The notes: generated by a model not told the origin, from the letters alone. DNA of 64,000 nt from Saccharothrix violaceirubra (GCF_014203755.1 NZ_JACHJS010000001.1:5208001-5272000), one strand, 5' to 3'. Positions 44,170-54,273 are shown, numbered from the stretch's first letter. Translations and numbers: made by a program.

Positions 44170-44513
44170 CAGGATCTCCGATCCCGCCCTCGATCATGAA
44201 CCCACCCTCACACAGGGTGTCTCACGTAAGTCTGACCAAGAGGGGACCGCCCCGCCCGCCTCGGTACCCCGGGCCCGGCGAGTGCGGGCGGAACTGGAGC
44301 GGGCCGGCCGCGACTACCACCCGGTGCACGACCGACCCTGTCCCACGAACAAGCGGACCGCCGCCATCTGGGGTTCTGTCCACACAACCGCCTGCGACCC
44401 GCCAACGAGGTCCGTGTCGTTTTGTTCAGGGCTGGTTGCCGGTGGCGGTGGAGTTCGGGGACACATGGCGGGGCGGGCACCACCGACCTCCAGGTCGGCA
44501 CCCGCCTGGTGCC

Positions 44514-45062
44514 TCAGCCGTAGGGGCGGTCCGCCTCCACGTCGTAGGAGGTGGTGCGCCGGTCGAGCACCTTCTTGATCCTGACTTTCTTGCCGATCCC
44601 GCGGAAGGCGTCGAGAGTCCGCGGCAGCGACTCGGTGGTCATGCTGTAGTACAGGGTGAAGGTGTCCATGGCGATGCCGAGGTGGACGTGGATCTCGTCG
44701 GTCTCGCTGATCTCGTCGTCCTCGCGTTCGTGCACCACGACGGTGCGGCGGCCGCGTTGGATCGGTCGCACGACGAGCCCCTTGTCGAGCGAGTACGTGT
44801 GTGTTTTGCCGCTTCGACTGCGTATCAGGAGTTGCCGGGCGTCCCGGTCGACCTCCACCGCCACCACCAACCGCCGCGTGTTGGTCCACTTCGAGATCCC
44901 CCGCCACGTGAACACGGCCACGCCCACACCGGTCCAGAACGCGACCTCTGGCAAGAGGACCGCGAGCACCGCCGTCACCGGGGCCAGCACCGCCACCGGC
45001 CGCACCCCCGGCTCCCGGTACCACTCGCGCGCCTTCGCCCGCCACGTGCACTCCATGGTCAT
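44514..45062 (-). CDS. Membrane protein of unknown function
   Basis: 182 residues from ATG 45062 (MTMECTWRAKAREWYREPG). Two adjacent hydrophobic helices (VRPVAVLAPVTAVLAVLLPEVAFWTGVGVAVF) are followed by a beta-rich cytosolic domain (RLVVAVEVDRDARQLLIRSRSGKTHTY...VVVHEREDDEISETDEIHVHLG). It resembles PH-like domain membrane proteins of unknown role. Codon bias is good. It stands alone between an IS3 element and a DUF6292 gene. Confidence 0.55.
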   Translation of the reverse strand: MTMECTWRAKAREWYREPGVRPVAVLAPVTAVLAVLLPEVAFWTGVGVAVFTWRGISKWTNTRRLVVAVEVDRDARQLLIRSRSGKTHTYSLDKGLVVRPIQRGRRTVVVHEREDDEISETDEIHVHLGIAMDTFTLYYSMTTESLPRTLDAFRGIGKKVRIKKVLDRRTTSYDVEADRPYG

Positions 45063-45241
45063 CAGGATGGCCGTTCCCCGACCCGGGCACCAGCGCCTTG
45101 GTCTTGCCCGGGCCCGCAGTCGACCCGTTGGCGGACACGTGCCGGACGAGGACCAGACACCGTGGGTGCGCAACGCGGACTCCGCCAACGAGGTGCCGAC
45201 CGACGTTCCACCGAAACGGGAGCACGTAGCTGACCGGCGAC

Positions 45242-45769
45242 CTATCCGATTCCACTCCACCGGGGTGCCCGGGAAAGCCCTCGCGAAGCACCGGCGGACC
45301 GGGGAGCGCCGACCACCCGCGATGCGGCGCGCGGAGCGGTGGGGTTCTCGAGGTCGCGGACCGCGGCGGGTCCGCCTCCGACCACGCGGGGGAGTTCGTC
45401 GTCCACCGGGTCACCCGCGGCGGAACGCCGGAAGATCTCGTCGATCCACTTCGCCACCGATGCGGACCTCGGCACCACCGGACCATCGAGGCGGTCGACG
45501 ACCAGGTCCGCGCCATCGCCGGTCTCGACCACGGCCGACCAACCGCGGTGCTCATTCCACAGCAGCGCCACGTCGTAGTCCGGGAACGACCCCCACCGGC
45601 CTTCCAGCGCCAGGTACAAGCCCGCCGGCCGCTCGCCCTGGACGCACCAGCAGTCGCCGCTCAGCCCCAGCGCCGCCGTGGCCGACCGCGCATACCTCCG
45701 CGACGCCCGCGTCAGCGTGTCGTCGAAATCGAGGCCCACCGCGCACCACCGCCTTCGCACGTGACTCAC
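45242..45769 (-). CDS. DUF6292 family protein
   Basis: 175 residues. The core LDFDDTLTRASRRYARSATAALGLSGDCWCVQGERPAGLYLALEGRWGSFPDYDVALLWNEHRGWSAVVETGDGADLVVDRLDG matches the DUF6292 pattern common in Pseudonocardiaceae. The C-terminal ~50 residues are Arg/Pro/Ala-rich. Function unknown; these genes often sit in accessory regions. Confidence 0.7.
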   Translation of the reverse strand: MSHVRRRWCAVGLDFDDTLTRASRRYARSATAALGLSGDCWCVQGERPAGLYLALEGRWGSFPDYDVALLWNEHRGWSAVVETGDGADLVVDRLDGPVVPRSASVAKWIDEIFRRSAAGDPVDDELPRVVGGGPAAVRDLENPTAPRAASRVVGAPRSAGASRGLSRAPRWSGIG

Positions 45770-46114
45770 CGCGCCGACTGCTTGACGCTCCCGCCGACTG
45801 CCCCATCAAGCCCGCCTGACCGCGGATCCACCCGTCGCCCTCCTGTTCCGTTCAAGAAACAGGTCGAACGCTCGCACCGCCGGTCACCGCGCCGCCCTCG
45901 TCCGCGCGGGCCCGGCGCGATCGTCACCTGCTTCAACCCGGGCGTTCTCGACCCGACCGTATTTCTTCGCGGTGCCGCCATGGGGAAACACACGGTCGCG
46001 GGTGCGGTGGAACCGCCGGGCGAGCACCGTGGGCGGGCAAGCCCTGCATCCGGTCCGGGAAGCGTGATCCGGGTCCGGACGTTCGAGTCGCCCAGCACCG
46101 GGTACGCGCCCCGA
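45770..46114. other. 345-bp gap with no recognised gene
   Basis: Nothing with coding bias or family similarity was found. It contains the upstream region of the DUF6292 gene (minus strand) and of the broken oxidoreductase (plus strand). Confidence 0.45.
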
Positions 46115-46560
46115 GTGGACACCACGACCGAACGCCGCTCGCTGTGGCTCCTTGAGACCACCCGCGTCCACCCTCTCGTCGCCGATACCGCTGTGGACGT
46201 GGCGGTGGTCGGCGCGGGTGTCGCCAGGGTCACCACGGCGGTGGTGCTCGCGCAGGCCGGCCTGCGCGTCGCGCTGCCGAGGTCCTCGTGGGCCTCGTCG
46301 GCGAGGTCTCGTCGGTGGCCGAGGTTCGGCTCGGCCAGGGCCGGCTACTGCGCCAGGGGCTCAGCAAGATCGGTGTGTTCCGCGACCACGAGGATCGGCT
46401 GCACGCGGCGTCCGCCCGCTGCACCCACCCGGGCGGCCTGGTCCGCTTCAACGACACCGAGCGCGGCCGGGACTGCCCGTGCCACGGCGCCCGCTTCGAC
46501 GTCGGCGGCGCGGTCCTGGAACACCCGGTCACAGCACGTCCCGGACGCCTGAACCCGACG
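46115..46560 (+). pseudogene. FAD-dependent oxidoreductase/Rieske fusion with a large internal deletion
   Basis: From GTG 46115 the frame gives RRSLWLLETTRVHPLVADTAVDVAVVGAGVARVTTAVVLAQAGLRVAL, the start of an FAD oxidoreductase (dinucleotide motif VGAGVA). After about 46280 a different frame gives GQGRLLRQGLSKIGVFRDHEDRLHAASARCTHPGGLVRFNDTERGRDCPCHGARFDVGGAVLEHPV, the C-terminal Rieske domain with both cluster motifs (CTH and CPCH). About 350 central residues are missing. The Rieske frame runs without a stop into the BrkB gene, so its own stop is also gone. Confidence 0.7.
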
Positions 46561-46635
46561 AGCACCCATGACGACGACACCTCGACCCGCACAAGCCCCC
46601 GTCGCATCGTCGGCGAGCGCGGAAACCGGAAGGTC

Positions 46636-47568
46636 ATGACCGAGAAGAACCCCGACACGCCCGCGCAACTCTCCAAGAGGACGTGGTGGGGGGTGCTGAA
46701 GCGCACCGTCAAGGAGTTCAACGACGACAACCTCACCGACTGGGCCGCTGCCCTCACCTACTACGCCGTGCTGTCGCTGTTCCCCGGCCTCCTGCTGCTC
46801 ACCTCACTGCTCGGCCTGCTCGGCCCCGACGCCACCAAGTCCCTTGTGGACAGTCTTAACGTGCTCGGCCCTGGTGAAGCCAAGAACCTGATCGTCGGCG
46901 CGATCGAGAACCTCCAGTCCTCCAAAGCCCTCGCCGGACCGCTCGCGGTCATCGGCGTCGTCTCCGCCCTCTGGTCCGCCTCGGGCTACCTCGGCGCGTT
47001 CATGCGCGCCGCCAACTCCATCTACGACACCGAGGAAGGCCGCCCGTTCTGGAAGGTCATCCCCCTCTGACTCGGGCTCACCCTCGGCGTGGTCGTCCTC
47101 CTCACCCTCACCGCACTGGGCGTCGCCGCCACCGGCGGTGTGGCCGACTGGCTGGGTGACGTCCTGGGATTGGGCGACACCTTCGTCACCGTGTGGGACA
47201 TCGCCAAGTGGCCGGTCCTGTTCGCGCTCGCCGGCCTCACCGTGGGCCTGCTGTTCTGGGCCTCCCCCAACGCCCGCCAACCCCGCTGGCTCTGGATCAC
47301 CCCCGGCGGCCTGCTCACCGTCCTCGCCTGGGTGGCCGCCTCCCTCGGCTTCGCCTTCTACGTCTCCCACGCCGGTTCCTACAACAAGACATACGGCTCC
47401 TTGGCCGGCGTCATCGTCTTCCTGGTCTGGCTGTGGATCTCCAACCTCACCCTCCTGCTCGGCGCCGAACTCGACGCCGAACTGGAGCGCGGTCGACGCA
47501 TGGCTACCGGCGAATCGTCCGGCGAGGATCCCGTCGCCCCGCCCCGCGACACCAGGGCAATGGATTGA
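46636..47568 (+). pseudogene. YihY/BrkB-type membrane protein interrupted by an in-frame TGA
   Basis: ATG at 46636 with GGAAGG upstream. The first 144 residues (TDWAAALTYYAVLSLFPGLLLLTSLLGLLG, ALWSASGYLGAFMRAANSIYDTEEGRPFWKVIPL) end at TGA 47068-47070, then the same frame continues through the remaining four helices (LTLGVVVLLTLTALGV, WLWISNLTLLLGAELDAEL) to 47568. A single C-to-T change of a CGA arginine codon would explain the stop. Without it this is a complete BrkB-family protein. Translation restart at 47089 (GTG) is possible but would give half a protein. Confidence 0.8.
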
Positions 47569-47744
47569 GGACGCCCGCACGCCGGCCCGACCACCGGAGC
47601 GAGGCGCTGAAGGTCGGTCGGATCCGCGGATCCGGTGCGAAAGCGGTGTGCGGTGAGCAGGACGACGACGTCGTACCGATCCACGCGGCGATCGACGCCG
47701 GGTCCGGGTCTGCCCTCAAGCTGTGGTCGAGGTGCTCCGATCTC

Positions 47745-47880
47745 GAGTCGTGGTGCGCGGGGATGAGCCGACAGGCGAGCAGTGGCGGGTGATCGAGCCC
47801 TTATTGCCGGTTTCCGGTGCGCAGGGGCGTACGCGAGGGGACGACCGTCTCAATGGTCCTGGCCTGCGGCAACGTCGACG
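47745..47880 (+). pseudogene. N-terminal remnant of an IS5-type transposase
   Basis: Plus strand gives RGDEPTGEQWRVIEPLLPVSGAQGRTRGDDRLNG, the LTDEQWxLIEPLLP start of IS5-group transposases, with no continuation. Another piece of the decayed IS zone. Confidence 0.55.
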
Positions 47881-48015
47881 ACTGCACCGCCTCGGTCGCC
47901 ACCCCCACGTTCCCACGGCGGGAACCGCCGGCTCACAGGAGCGCGAGGTGATTGGTTTGCCCACGGAGCGCCAGGGGATTCCCAGGCTTCAAGCGAGCGA
48001 CGTGGGAGGACCTCC

Positions 48016-48669
48016 GTGGAGCCCAGGGCTTTGCCGAACGTGGTCGAGAGGGTGTTCGCCGGACTCGGCCGCGTGCGGCACGCACGTGCCTTCCATCCGA
48101 CTGGACGGTTGTTCGCGGGCACCATACGGGCGTTCGACAGGTGTCCGGAGTGGTTGCCGCTTCCCCGACGGCCGCAGCCGGCGCTGGTGCGGTTGTCGAA
48201 GGGGGTCGGCCTGCCCGGGGCGATACCCGACGTGCTCGGGTTGGCGTTGCGCACCGAGGTTCGCGGGGCGCCGTGGGATGTTCTGCTGTCCAGTCACGCG
48301 CCGGGGTCTCTGGTGTGGCTGCCGTTCCCGGCCGCGCGGTGGTGCGGTGCGCGACTGAGCACCCTGGGCGGATTGGAAGGTGTCGGCGGCTCGGGGGTGC
48401 TGACCGCGACCGGCGCCGCACTGCCGCACAGCACCCGACTCGACGCGCTGTGCACCGCCTCGCCGATGACGTTCACCTTGTCGTTGCACGATTTCGGTCC
48501 CGTCGGCGAGGTCTCGCTGACCGCGATCGCGAAGTCGCCGGCACCCGACTTCGACCCCGTGGTCAACGCGGCAGGGCTTGAGCTGAAGCCGACTTGGCTC
48601 GGTGCGATTCGGGCTCGCGCCTACGCAGGCAGCCGAAGCGGGCGTGGGGCACCACGATCCACCGGATGA
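48016..48669 (+). CDS. Actinobacterial 'phosphodiesterase'-annotated protein
   Basis: 217 residues from GTG 48016 with GGAGG five bases upstream. Pattern: RARAFHPTGRLFAGTI near the N-terminus, AIPDVLGLALR, DVLLSSHAPGSLVWLPFPAARWCGARLS, then FTLSLHDFGPVGEVSLT and FDPVVNAAGLELKPTWLGAIRARAYAGSRSGRG. This matches a short actinobacterial family usually labelled phosphodiesterase; from memory it has catalase-like fold features, and no phosphodiesterase motif is evident. Function uncertain. Confidence 0.6.
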   Translation: MEPRALPNVVERVFAGLGRVRHARAFHPTGRLFAGTIRAFDRCPEWLPLPRRPQPALVRLSKGVGLPGAIPDVLGLALRTEVRGAPWDVLLSSHAPGSLVWLPFPAARWCGARLSTLGGLEGVGGSGVLTATGAALPHSTRLDALCTASPMTFTLSLHDFGPVGEVSLTAIAKSPAPDFDPVVNAAGLELKPTWLGAIRARAYAGSRSGRGAPRSTG

Positions 48670-48701
48670 GGCCGGAAGCGGTGCCGGCACCCCCTGGCGG
48701 G

Positions 48702-48953
48702 TCAGAAGATGTTGCTCCAGCCGATGATCTGCGCCACGACGAACGCGAGCACCAGCAGCGTCAGCACGGTCACCGCGACCAGGGTGACGATCGACGGCAC
48801 GCGGGACGGCATCGGCTGCGGGTGGGACAACCCGGACGTCTGACCCGAATCGGGTGGGGTGTCCCCCGGCGCCACGCCGCCTCCGGGTTCTGGGCCCGGT
48901 GTGCGCGCCGGATCCGGGTCGGGAGGGGTGTGACGTGGTTCGGATGTGCCCAT
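48702..48953 (-). CDS. Small single-pass membrane protein
   Basis: 83 residues: a disordered Pro/Gly-rich head (GTSEPRHTPPDPDPARTPGPEPGG), then one C-terminal transmembrane helix (SIVTLVAVTVLTLLVLAFVVAQII) and the tail GWSNIF. Unrecognised family; codon bias supports coding. Confidence 0.5.
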   Translation of the reverse strand: MGTSEPRHTPPDPDPARTPGPEPGGGVAPGDTPPDSGQTSGLSHPQPMPSRVPSIVTLVAVTVLTLLVLAFVVAQIIGWSNIF

Positions 48954-49286
48954 GCCGGGTGGGTGCCCGCATTCGGCGCCCTGACGCGACGCTGTGGATC
49001 AAGCTGCCCGGCCACCGATGCGGGCGAAGCCTCCACAGCCCCGGGAACTGCTCCGACAACACGTCCACGCCGTCGTCGGACTCCACCCGCACCGCTCGTC
49101 CCGAGTGCACCAGGGCGTGCTCCGGTACTCCGCCGCCCGACCGTCCATCGGCAACCAGGTGCTCCCGATCCCGCACGCACCAACCTCACCGCCTCGACCC
49201 GCCCTCGTGAATGTTCCACCCAGGGGGATGACGAGTCGGCGCGGGTAGTCGACTGTGGACGACCCACGATCACGAGGAGCACGACC
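48954..49286. other. 333-bp gap with no recognised gene
   Basis: No family similarity on either strand. It holds the upstream region of the small DUF2795 gene. Confidence 0.45.
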
Positions 49287-49496
49287 ATGAGCGACACCAC
49301 CACGGCGGACCGGTTGCGGATCGCGCTGTCCGACGTCACCTACCCGGCGGACCGCGACCGCCTCGCCGACCACGCCTCGCGCAACAACGCGGACGAAGAC
49401 ACCGTGCACGCGGTGCGATCGATCCCCGACGGCGAATATCCGTCCTTCGACGCCGTGCTGGAGGCGACGGCCGTGGACGAAACCCGCGAACCCTGA
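49287..49496 (+). CDS. DUF2795 family small protein
   Basis: 69 residues from ATG 49287 with GAGGAG upstream. LRIALSDVTYPADRDRLADHASRNNADEDTVHAVRSIPDGEYPSFDAVLEA fits DUF2795, a small acidic family that is widespread in actinomycetes and has no known function. Often found near stress genes, as here. Confidence 0.8.
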   Translation: MSDTTTADRLRIALSDVTYPADRDRLADHASRNNADEDTVHAVRSIPDGEYPSFDAVLEATAVDETREP

Positions 49497-49987
49497 TCGT
49501 CGACGACCGCGCCGACCACCGACGCGGTGCGCCAAGTGGTGTCCACCGGGAACCGGTGAGGTGGGCGCCGGCCGAATTCGACGCCGGGAGGGAGACGCCG
49601 GACGTGAACGCGCGGGTGCTGATGGCGGCTGGGTGGACCCCCGCCCGTTACGGCCTCGACGGACGTGGCGTGGACCCGCGGCGGCCGGCGGACGACCTCC
49701 CGGTCGTCGCCGTGCACGCTGCGGGACCTTGTGGCGGACCACTCACCCGGATGGGCCGCCGCTGCCCGCGCGCACCGGCAGTAGGAGATGACGGCATATG
49801 AGCCGGAGACGGTGGTGGACGACCCGGCCCGCGCAAGCGTCGACGACACGGAAGCGGCTGTCGCACGCTCGTGTCGAGCGTGCCGGAAGCCGTGCTTCCG
49901 ACGCTGTCCGGCACCGTGCTCCGGACAGCGGGTGCCAGTGCCCCGAACACGCGGGTAGGTCGGCAGTGGGTACCCTGGCCGGTCGGC
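49497..49987. other. 491-bp region with no convincing gene
   Basis: Short frames at 49556-49801 (both plus frames) lack clear codon bias or similarity. No operator or RNA structure was obvious. Confidence 0.45.
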
Positions 49988-50218
49988 TCAGGTGTCGAGG
50001 TACTGGTAGTAGTAGCCGCGTGGGATGTGCAGGCACGTGGGGCCCGCCGGTGAGACGACGAACCCCGTTGCCCACGTGGCGTTCTTCTCCGCAACGCACT
50101 CGGCTTGGTCGTTCCGATATCCCTCGGTGACCCACCAGCTGTCCGCGCTCGCGCCCGCTGCCCTCGGCAGGACCAGCGCCCAGACCACCGCGAAAACGGC
50201 CGCCAGGATCCTCATCAT
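49988..50218 (-). CDS. Small secreted protein
   Basis: 76 residues from ATG 50218 with GGAGG six bases upstream. Signal peptide MRILAAVFAVVWALVLPRAAGASA, then a ~50-residue mature domain with two cysteines (ECVAEK, TCLHIPRG) that could form a disulfide, ending YYYQYLDT. Family not recognised. Confidence 0.6.
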   Translation of the reverse strand: MMRILAAVFAVVWALVLPRAAGASADSWWVTEGYRNDQAECVAEKNATWATGFVVSPAGPTCLHIPRGYYYQYLDT

Positions 50219-50551
50219 GTTCAACCTCCGCTTCCCTCCACGTCAGATCATCGACCGTGCCCGGGGAGCGGCGCCGCACCACCCGACACGACACCGGCTG
50301 CCTGTTCGCCCCGATCTCCCGGCTCGTCCCGCCTTCAGACCATGATCGGGTCGACGCCCTCGACCATCGGCCATTCCGCCGTTTCACGAACCGACGAGCA
50401 GGTGAAGGACCCGACTCCCGATCCGCGAAGCGACTTCGACCGATCGGTGCTACGGACGTCGAGACCACGGCACCAGGAGGTACCGATGGGCTTCGCCGCG
50501 TGTAGGCCATCCATTCACGGGTAGTCGGCACACGACGCAGGAGGAGGTTCG
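50219..50551. other. 333-bp intergenic region upstream of the catalase
   Basis: No gene seen. It should hold divergent promoters for the secreted protein and katE. No Fur- or PerR-like box was recognised by eye. Confidence 0.4.
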
Positions 50552-52765
50552 ATGAATTCCCGGAATCCGGTCGAGATCGTGAAGGACGCCGTCGACAAGG
50601 TCACCGAAAGGGTGACGCCGGACATTCCCGGCGCACCGTCTGGCGATCCGCCCAGCCTCGCGGAGCCCACCGGTCCGCGTGAGCCCCTTCCGCCCAAGTC
50701 CGATCAGGCCGCGCCGGACACCGTGTCACCCACCGGCGCGCCGACCGGCGCGCCGACCGGGGTGAACGCCCAGCAGGACGCCTTCCTGACCACCTCTCAA
50801 GGCGTGCGGCTGCACGACACCGACCACTCGCTCAAAGCAGGCGAACGTGGTCCGACGTTGCTGCAGGACCACCACCTGCGCGAGAAGATCATGCACTTCG
50901 ACCACGAGCGCATCCCCGAGCGGGTCGTGCACGCCCGTGGGGCCGGCGCGCACGGGGAGTTCGTCGGGTACGGCAACGCGGCCAAGATCTGCAAGGCGGG
51001 ATTCCTTCGCGAAGGCGCGACGACCCCGGTGTTCGTCAGGTTCTCCACCGTGCTGGGCTCGCGCGGCTCCGCGGACACCGTGCGCGACACCCGCGGGTTC
51101 GCCACGAAGTTCTACACCGACGAGGGCACGTTCGACCTGGTGGGCAACAACATCCCGGTCTTCTTCATCCAGGACGGCATCAAGTTCCCCGACGTCATCC
51201 ACGCCGCCAAACCGCACCCCGACCGGGAGATCCCGCAGGCGCAGAGCGCACACGACACGTTCTGGGACTTCGTGTCCCTGCACACCGAGGCCACCCACCA
51301 CGTCCTGTGGAACATGTCCGACCGCGGCATCCCCCGCTCCTACCGGACGATGGAGGGCTTCGGCGTCCACACCTTCCGCCTCGTCAACGACGCCGGTGAG
51401 ACCTCCCTGGTGAAGTTCCACTGGAAGCCGAAACTCGGTGTGCACTCGTTGGTGTGGGAGGAAGCGCAACTGCTCAACGGCTTCGACCCCGACTTCCACC
51501 GCCGCGACCTCTACGACGCCATCGAGTCCGGCGCGCACCCCCGGTGGGAACTCGGCCTCCAGGTCTTCCCGGACACACCCGACCAGACCTTCGAGGGCAT
51601 CGACCTCCTGGACGCCACCAAGATCGTGCCCGAGGAACTCGCCCCGGTGCGACCGGTCGGGCTGCTCACGCTCACCCGCAACCCGACCAACTTCTTCGCC
51701 GAGGTCGAACAGGTCGCGTTCCACACCGGACACCTCGTGCCCGGAATCGACGTCACCGACGACCCACTGCTGCACGCCCGCCTGTTCTCCTACCTGGACA
51801 CCCAACTCACCCGCCTGGGCGGCCCGAACTTCACCCAGATCCCGATCAACCGCCCACACGCGCCGGTGAACGACATGCTCCGTGACGGCTTCCACCAGCA
51901 CGCCGTGCACGCGGGAGTCGCACCGTACAAACCCAACTCCCTCGACGGCGGCTGCCCGTTCCACGCCGACGCGGCGGACAAGGCGTTCATCGAAGTACCA
52001 CAACGGATCGCCGAGGCCACGAAGGTGCGTCGGGCCGCAGCGTCGTTCGACGACCACTTCACCCAACCCCGACTCTTCTTCCGCAGCCTGAGCCCACTCG
52101 AGCAGGACCACGTGATCCGGGCGTTCACCTTCGAACTCGCCAAGTGCTACGAGAAGACGATCAAGGAACGCGAACTGCTGGTGCTAGCCCGGGTCGACGC
52201 CCGGCTGTGCGCGGAGGTCGCCGCGGGGCTCGGGCTACCCGTTCCCGAGGCGCAGGACCTCCGCGACGTGCCGACAAGCCCGGCGCTGTCCCAATTCGGG
52301 CACACCTGGCCGGTGGATGGCCGGGTGGTCGGCATCGTCGTGGACGCCGACGACGCGGACGGGTTGGCCGGGGTGCGCGCCGCCATTAGCGCGCTCGGGG
52401 AGGCCGGGGTCACCCCGTTGATCATCGCGAGCCGAGGTGGGGACCTGCCGCACGGACTCGCCGCCCAACGCACGTTCGCGACCGCACGCTCGGTCGAGTT
52501 CGACGCCGTCCTGCTGGCCGCCGCACCGTCGCCCGCACCGGACGCGCTGCCCGTTCGCGCGGCGGTGGACCCGCGAGTGGAACTGCTGGTCGCCGAGGCC
52601 TACCGACACGCCAAGGTGATCGGCGCGTGGGGTGGCGGAACGGCGCTGGCCGAAGCCGAGCCAGGCGTCGTGGTCGCCGACGACCCGTCCGACGTCGTCC
52701 AGGACGTGCTGACGCTGCTCGCCGGGCACCGCGTGTGGGCGAGGCTCGAACCCCTCCGGGCGTGA
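50552..52765 (+). CDS. katE: Large-subunit monofunctional catalase (HPII type)
   Basis: 737 residues with AGGAGG ahead of the ATG. A disordered Pro-rich N-terminus (to ~70) precedes the catalase core: [13 protein letters not shown] (essential His127), [40 protein letters not shown] (distal Asn), and heme-ligand region [14 protein letters not shown]. The C-terminal ~150 residues form the flavodoxin/GATase-like domain of large-subunit catalases ([35 protein letters not shown]). Disproportionates H2O2. Single-gene unit ended by a strong hairpin. Confidence 0.95.
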   Translation: MNSRNPVEIVKDAVDKVTERVTPDIPGAPSGDPPSLAEPTGPREPLPPKSDQAAPDTVSPTGAPTGAPTGVNAQQDAFLTTSQGVRLHDTDHSLKAGERGPTLLQDHHLREKIMHFDHERIPERVVHARGAGAHGEFVGYGNAAKICKAGFLREGATTPVFVRFSTVLGSRGSADTVRDTRGFATKFYTDEGTFDLVGNNIPVFFIQDGIKFPDVIHAAKPHPDREIPQAQSAHDTFWDFVSLHTEATHHVLWNMSDRGIPRSYRTMEGFGVHTFRLVNDAGETSLVKFHWKPKLGVHSLVWEEAQLLNGFDPDFHRRDLYDAIESGAHPRWELGLQVFPDTPDQTFEGIDLLDATKIVPEELAPVRPVGLLTLTRNPTNFFAEVEQVAFHTGHLVPGIDVTDDPLLHARLFSYLDTQLTRLGGPNFTQIPINRPHAPVNDMLRDGFHQHAVHAGVAPYKPNSLDGGCPFHADAADKAFIEVPQRIAEATKVRRAAASFDDHFTQPRLFFRSLSPLEQDHVIRAFTFELAKCYEKTIKERELLVLARVDARLCAEVAAGLGLPVPEAQDLRDVPTSPALSQFGHTWPVDGRVVGIVVDADDADGLAGVRAAISALGEAGVTPLIIASRGGDLPHGLAAQRTFATARSVEFDAVLLAAAPSPAPDALPVRAAVDPRVELLVAEAYRHAKVIGAWGGGTALAEAEPGVVVADDPSDVVQDVLTLLAGHRVWARLEPLRA

Positions 52766-52767
52766 CG

Positions 52768-52802
52768 GGGACGGGAGCACCGGGCCACGGTGCTCCCGTC
52801 CC
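52768..52802 (+). terminator. Perfect-stem terminator after katE
   Basis: GGGACGGGAGCACC and GGTGCTCCCGTCCC form a perfect 14-bp stem around a 7-base loop, three bases after the stop codon. No U-tract. Confidence 0.8.
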
Positions 52803-52939
52803 GGAACTGCTGTGCCGATCACCAGCTGCTTCACCGGGTGTGACGTCCGGCCAGGGTCCGACGCGACGCTTCAGCTACGCCGAGCGGGGTAATCCCCGAT
52901 CATCGAAGCCCCGGAGTCGAATTTTTCGAGGAGCGCGTC

Positions 52940-53938
52940 ATGCGACTGCCACACCCACGCGGTCCGATGAGTTCGGTGCTGATCGCAGCCTTGCGCACCG
53001 GGCGATTCGACTTTCTCGGATCGGGTCGTGTCACGACGTCGGACGTGGTGGGTGACGAAGACCTCCAGCTGAGTCTGTGGATGTGCTACGAACTGCACTA
53101 CCGGGGCTTCGACGACGTCGACGACACGTGCGAGTGGTCACCCGAGGTGATCGTGTTCCGCGGTCTGCTGGAGAAGACCTTCCTGGCCGGGCTGCGCGCG
53201 ATCGCCCCGGTCGAAGACGTGACCCCGGAGGAGGTACCGGACGCGTTGGCGGACCTCGTGGCGGCCGACGACGGGCCGCCCTTGGCCGGGTACCTCCAGC
53301 GCGAGGCCACGCTGGACCAGTTCCGCGAGTTCGTGGCGTTGCGCTCGGTGTACCACTTGAAGGAGGCCGATCCGCACTCGTGGGCGATTCCCCGGCTCGA
53401 CGGTGGCGCCAAGGCCGCGTTGGTCGAGATCCAGGCCGACGAGTACGGCGGCGGGCGTGTCGAGCGGATGCACTCGGAGCTGTTCCGTGACCTCATGCGC
53501 TTCCTGGACCTGGACGACACCTACGGCCACTACGTCGACCAGGCCTCCGCCGCGACCCTCGCGGTCACCAACACCATCTCGCTGTTCGGCCTCAACCGGC
53601 GCCTCACGGGTGCGCTGGTCGGCCACCTCGCCGCGTTCGAGATGACCTCCTCGCTGCCCAACCGCCGCTACGGCACCGGGTTGCGGCGCCTGGGCGGCGA
53701 CGCCCGGGCCACCCGCTTCTACGACGAGCACGTGGAGGCCGACGCGGTCCACGAGCAGATCGCCGCGCACGACCTGTGCGGCTCCTACGCCAAGGCCCAC
53801 CCCGAGGCGGCCGGTGACGTGCTGTTCGGCGCGGCGGCCTGCCTGTCCGTGGAAGCGCGGTTCGGCGGGCAACTCCTGCACCGGTGGGCACGCGGCCTGC
53901 CGGCGCTGCTCGTCCCGGCCTTGGGACGGACGGCGTGA
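52940..53938 (+). CDS. Heme-oxygenase-like iron-containing redox enzyme
   Basis: 332 residues. The helical pattern and ligand-like residues (LWMCYELHYRGF, VEIQADEYGGGRVERMHSELFRDLMRFL, FEMTSSLPNRRYGTGLRRLG, FYDEHVEADAVHEQIAAHDLC) fit the heme-oxygenase-like diiron family annotated 'iron-containing redox enzyme'. Histidines and glutamates in EADEYxxG and HVEADAxHE are candidate diiron ligands. Substrate unknown. The last codons overlap a CDGSH gene (GTGA), implying a joint iron-dependent function. Confidence 0.8.
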   Translation: MRLPHPRGPMSSVLIAALRTGRFDFLGSGRVTTSDVVGDEDLQLSLWMCYELHYRGFDDVDDTCEWSPEVIVFRGLLEKTFLAGLRAIAPVEDVTPEEVPDALADLVAADDGPPLAGYLQREATLDQFREFVALRSVYHLKEADPHSWAIPRLDGGAKAALVEIQADEYGGGRVERMHSELFRDLMRFLDLDDTYGHYVDQASAATLAVTNTISLFGLNRRLTGALVGHLAAFEMTSSLPNRRYGTGLRRLGGDARATRFYDEHVEADAVHEQIAAHDLCGSYAKAHPEAAGDVLFGAAACLSVEARFGGQLLHRWARGLPALLVPALGRTA

Positions 53939-54141
53939 CCGCCGAGCGCGCCACCATCACCTCATACGAGAACGGGCCGCTGCTCGTGCGCGGGGACTTC
54001 GAACTGCGCACGCACGACGGCGAGTTCATCGACCCCGGGCGCGGCACCGTCGCGCTGTGCCGGTGCGGGAAGTCCGCGCTCAAGCCGTTCTGCGACGGGA
54101 CCCACAAGGCCGCCAACTTCCGGGCGTCCCGCGAACGCTAG
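53935..54141 (+). CDS. CDGSH iron-sulfur protein
   Basis: 68 residues from GTG 53935. The cluster motif CRCGKSALKPFCDGTH contains three Cys and one His of a CDGSH [2Fe-2S] site. N-terminal ITSYENGPLLVRGDFEL is typical of single-CDGSH actinobacterial proteins. Probably the electron-transfer partner of the preceding diiron-like enzyme. Confidence 0.9.
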   Translation: MTAERATITSYENGPLLVRGDFELRTHDGEFIDPGRGTVALCRCGKSALKPFCDGTHKAANFRASRER

Positions 54142-54273
54142 CCGATACGAACCGCCGGTACGTCATCGGTGCCGGACGGTCCGAGCGCAGGCTCTCCGCC
54201 CTTCCCGCGATTGCGCGGCACACGAACCGCGCAATCGGTTGACTGCACCGCGCGGTTTCCGGTGCGTCAGTTG

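Larger units (their letters stand above)
42713..44224 (-). mobile_element. IS3-family insertion sequence, about 1,512 bp
   Basis: Ends TGAGACAC (42713-42720) and GTGTCTCA (44217-44224) are perfect 8-bp inverted repeats, extended by a second conserved block (TGTGT), with the TG...CA termini of IS3 elements. It contains orfA and orfB. The flanking triplets (AAG left, CGT right) do not match, so no target duplication is visible. Confidence 0.85.

Noticed and set aside
44225..44513. Plus-strand fragment with RVRAELERAGRDYHPVHD
   Set aside because: Short, lacks a start and a family match; could be debris beside the IS3 element but not supportable as a feature.
47570..47740. Minus-strand DVVVLLTAHRF as a SpoIIE phosphatase end
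   Set aside because: Only about ten residues resemble the family; too little to call a remnant.
49556..49801. 81-codon plus-strand frame as a gene
   Set aside because: No ribosome site, no family, and an equally long frame overlaps it one base out of register.
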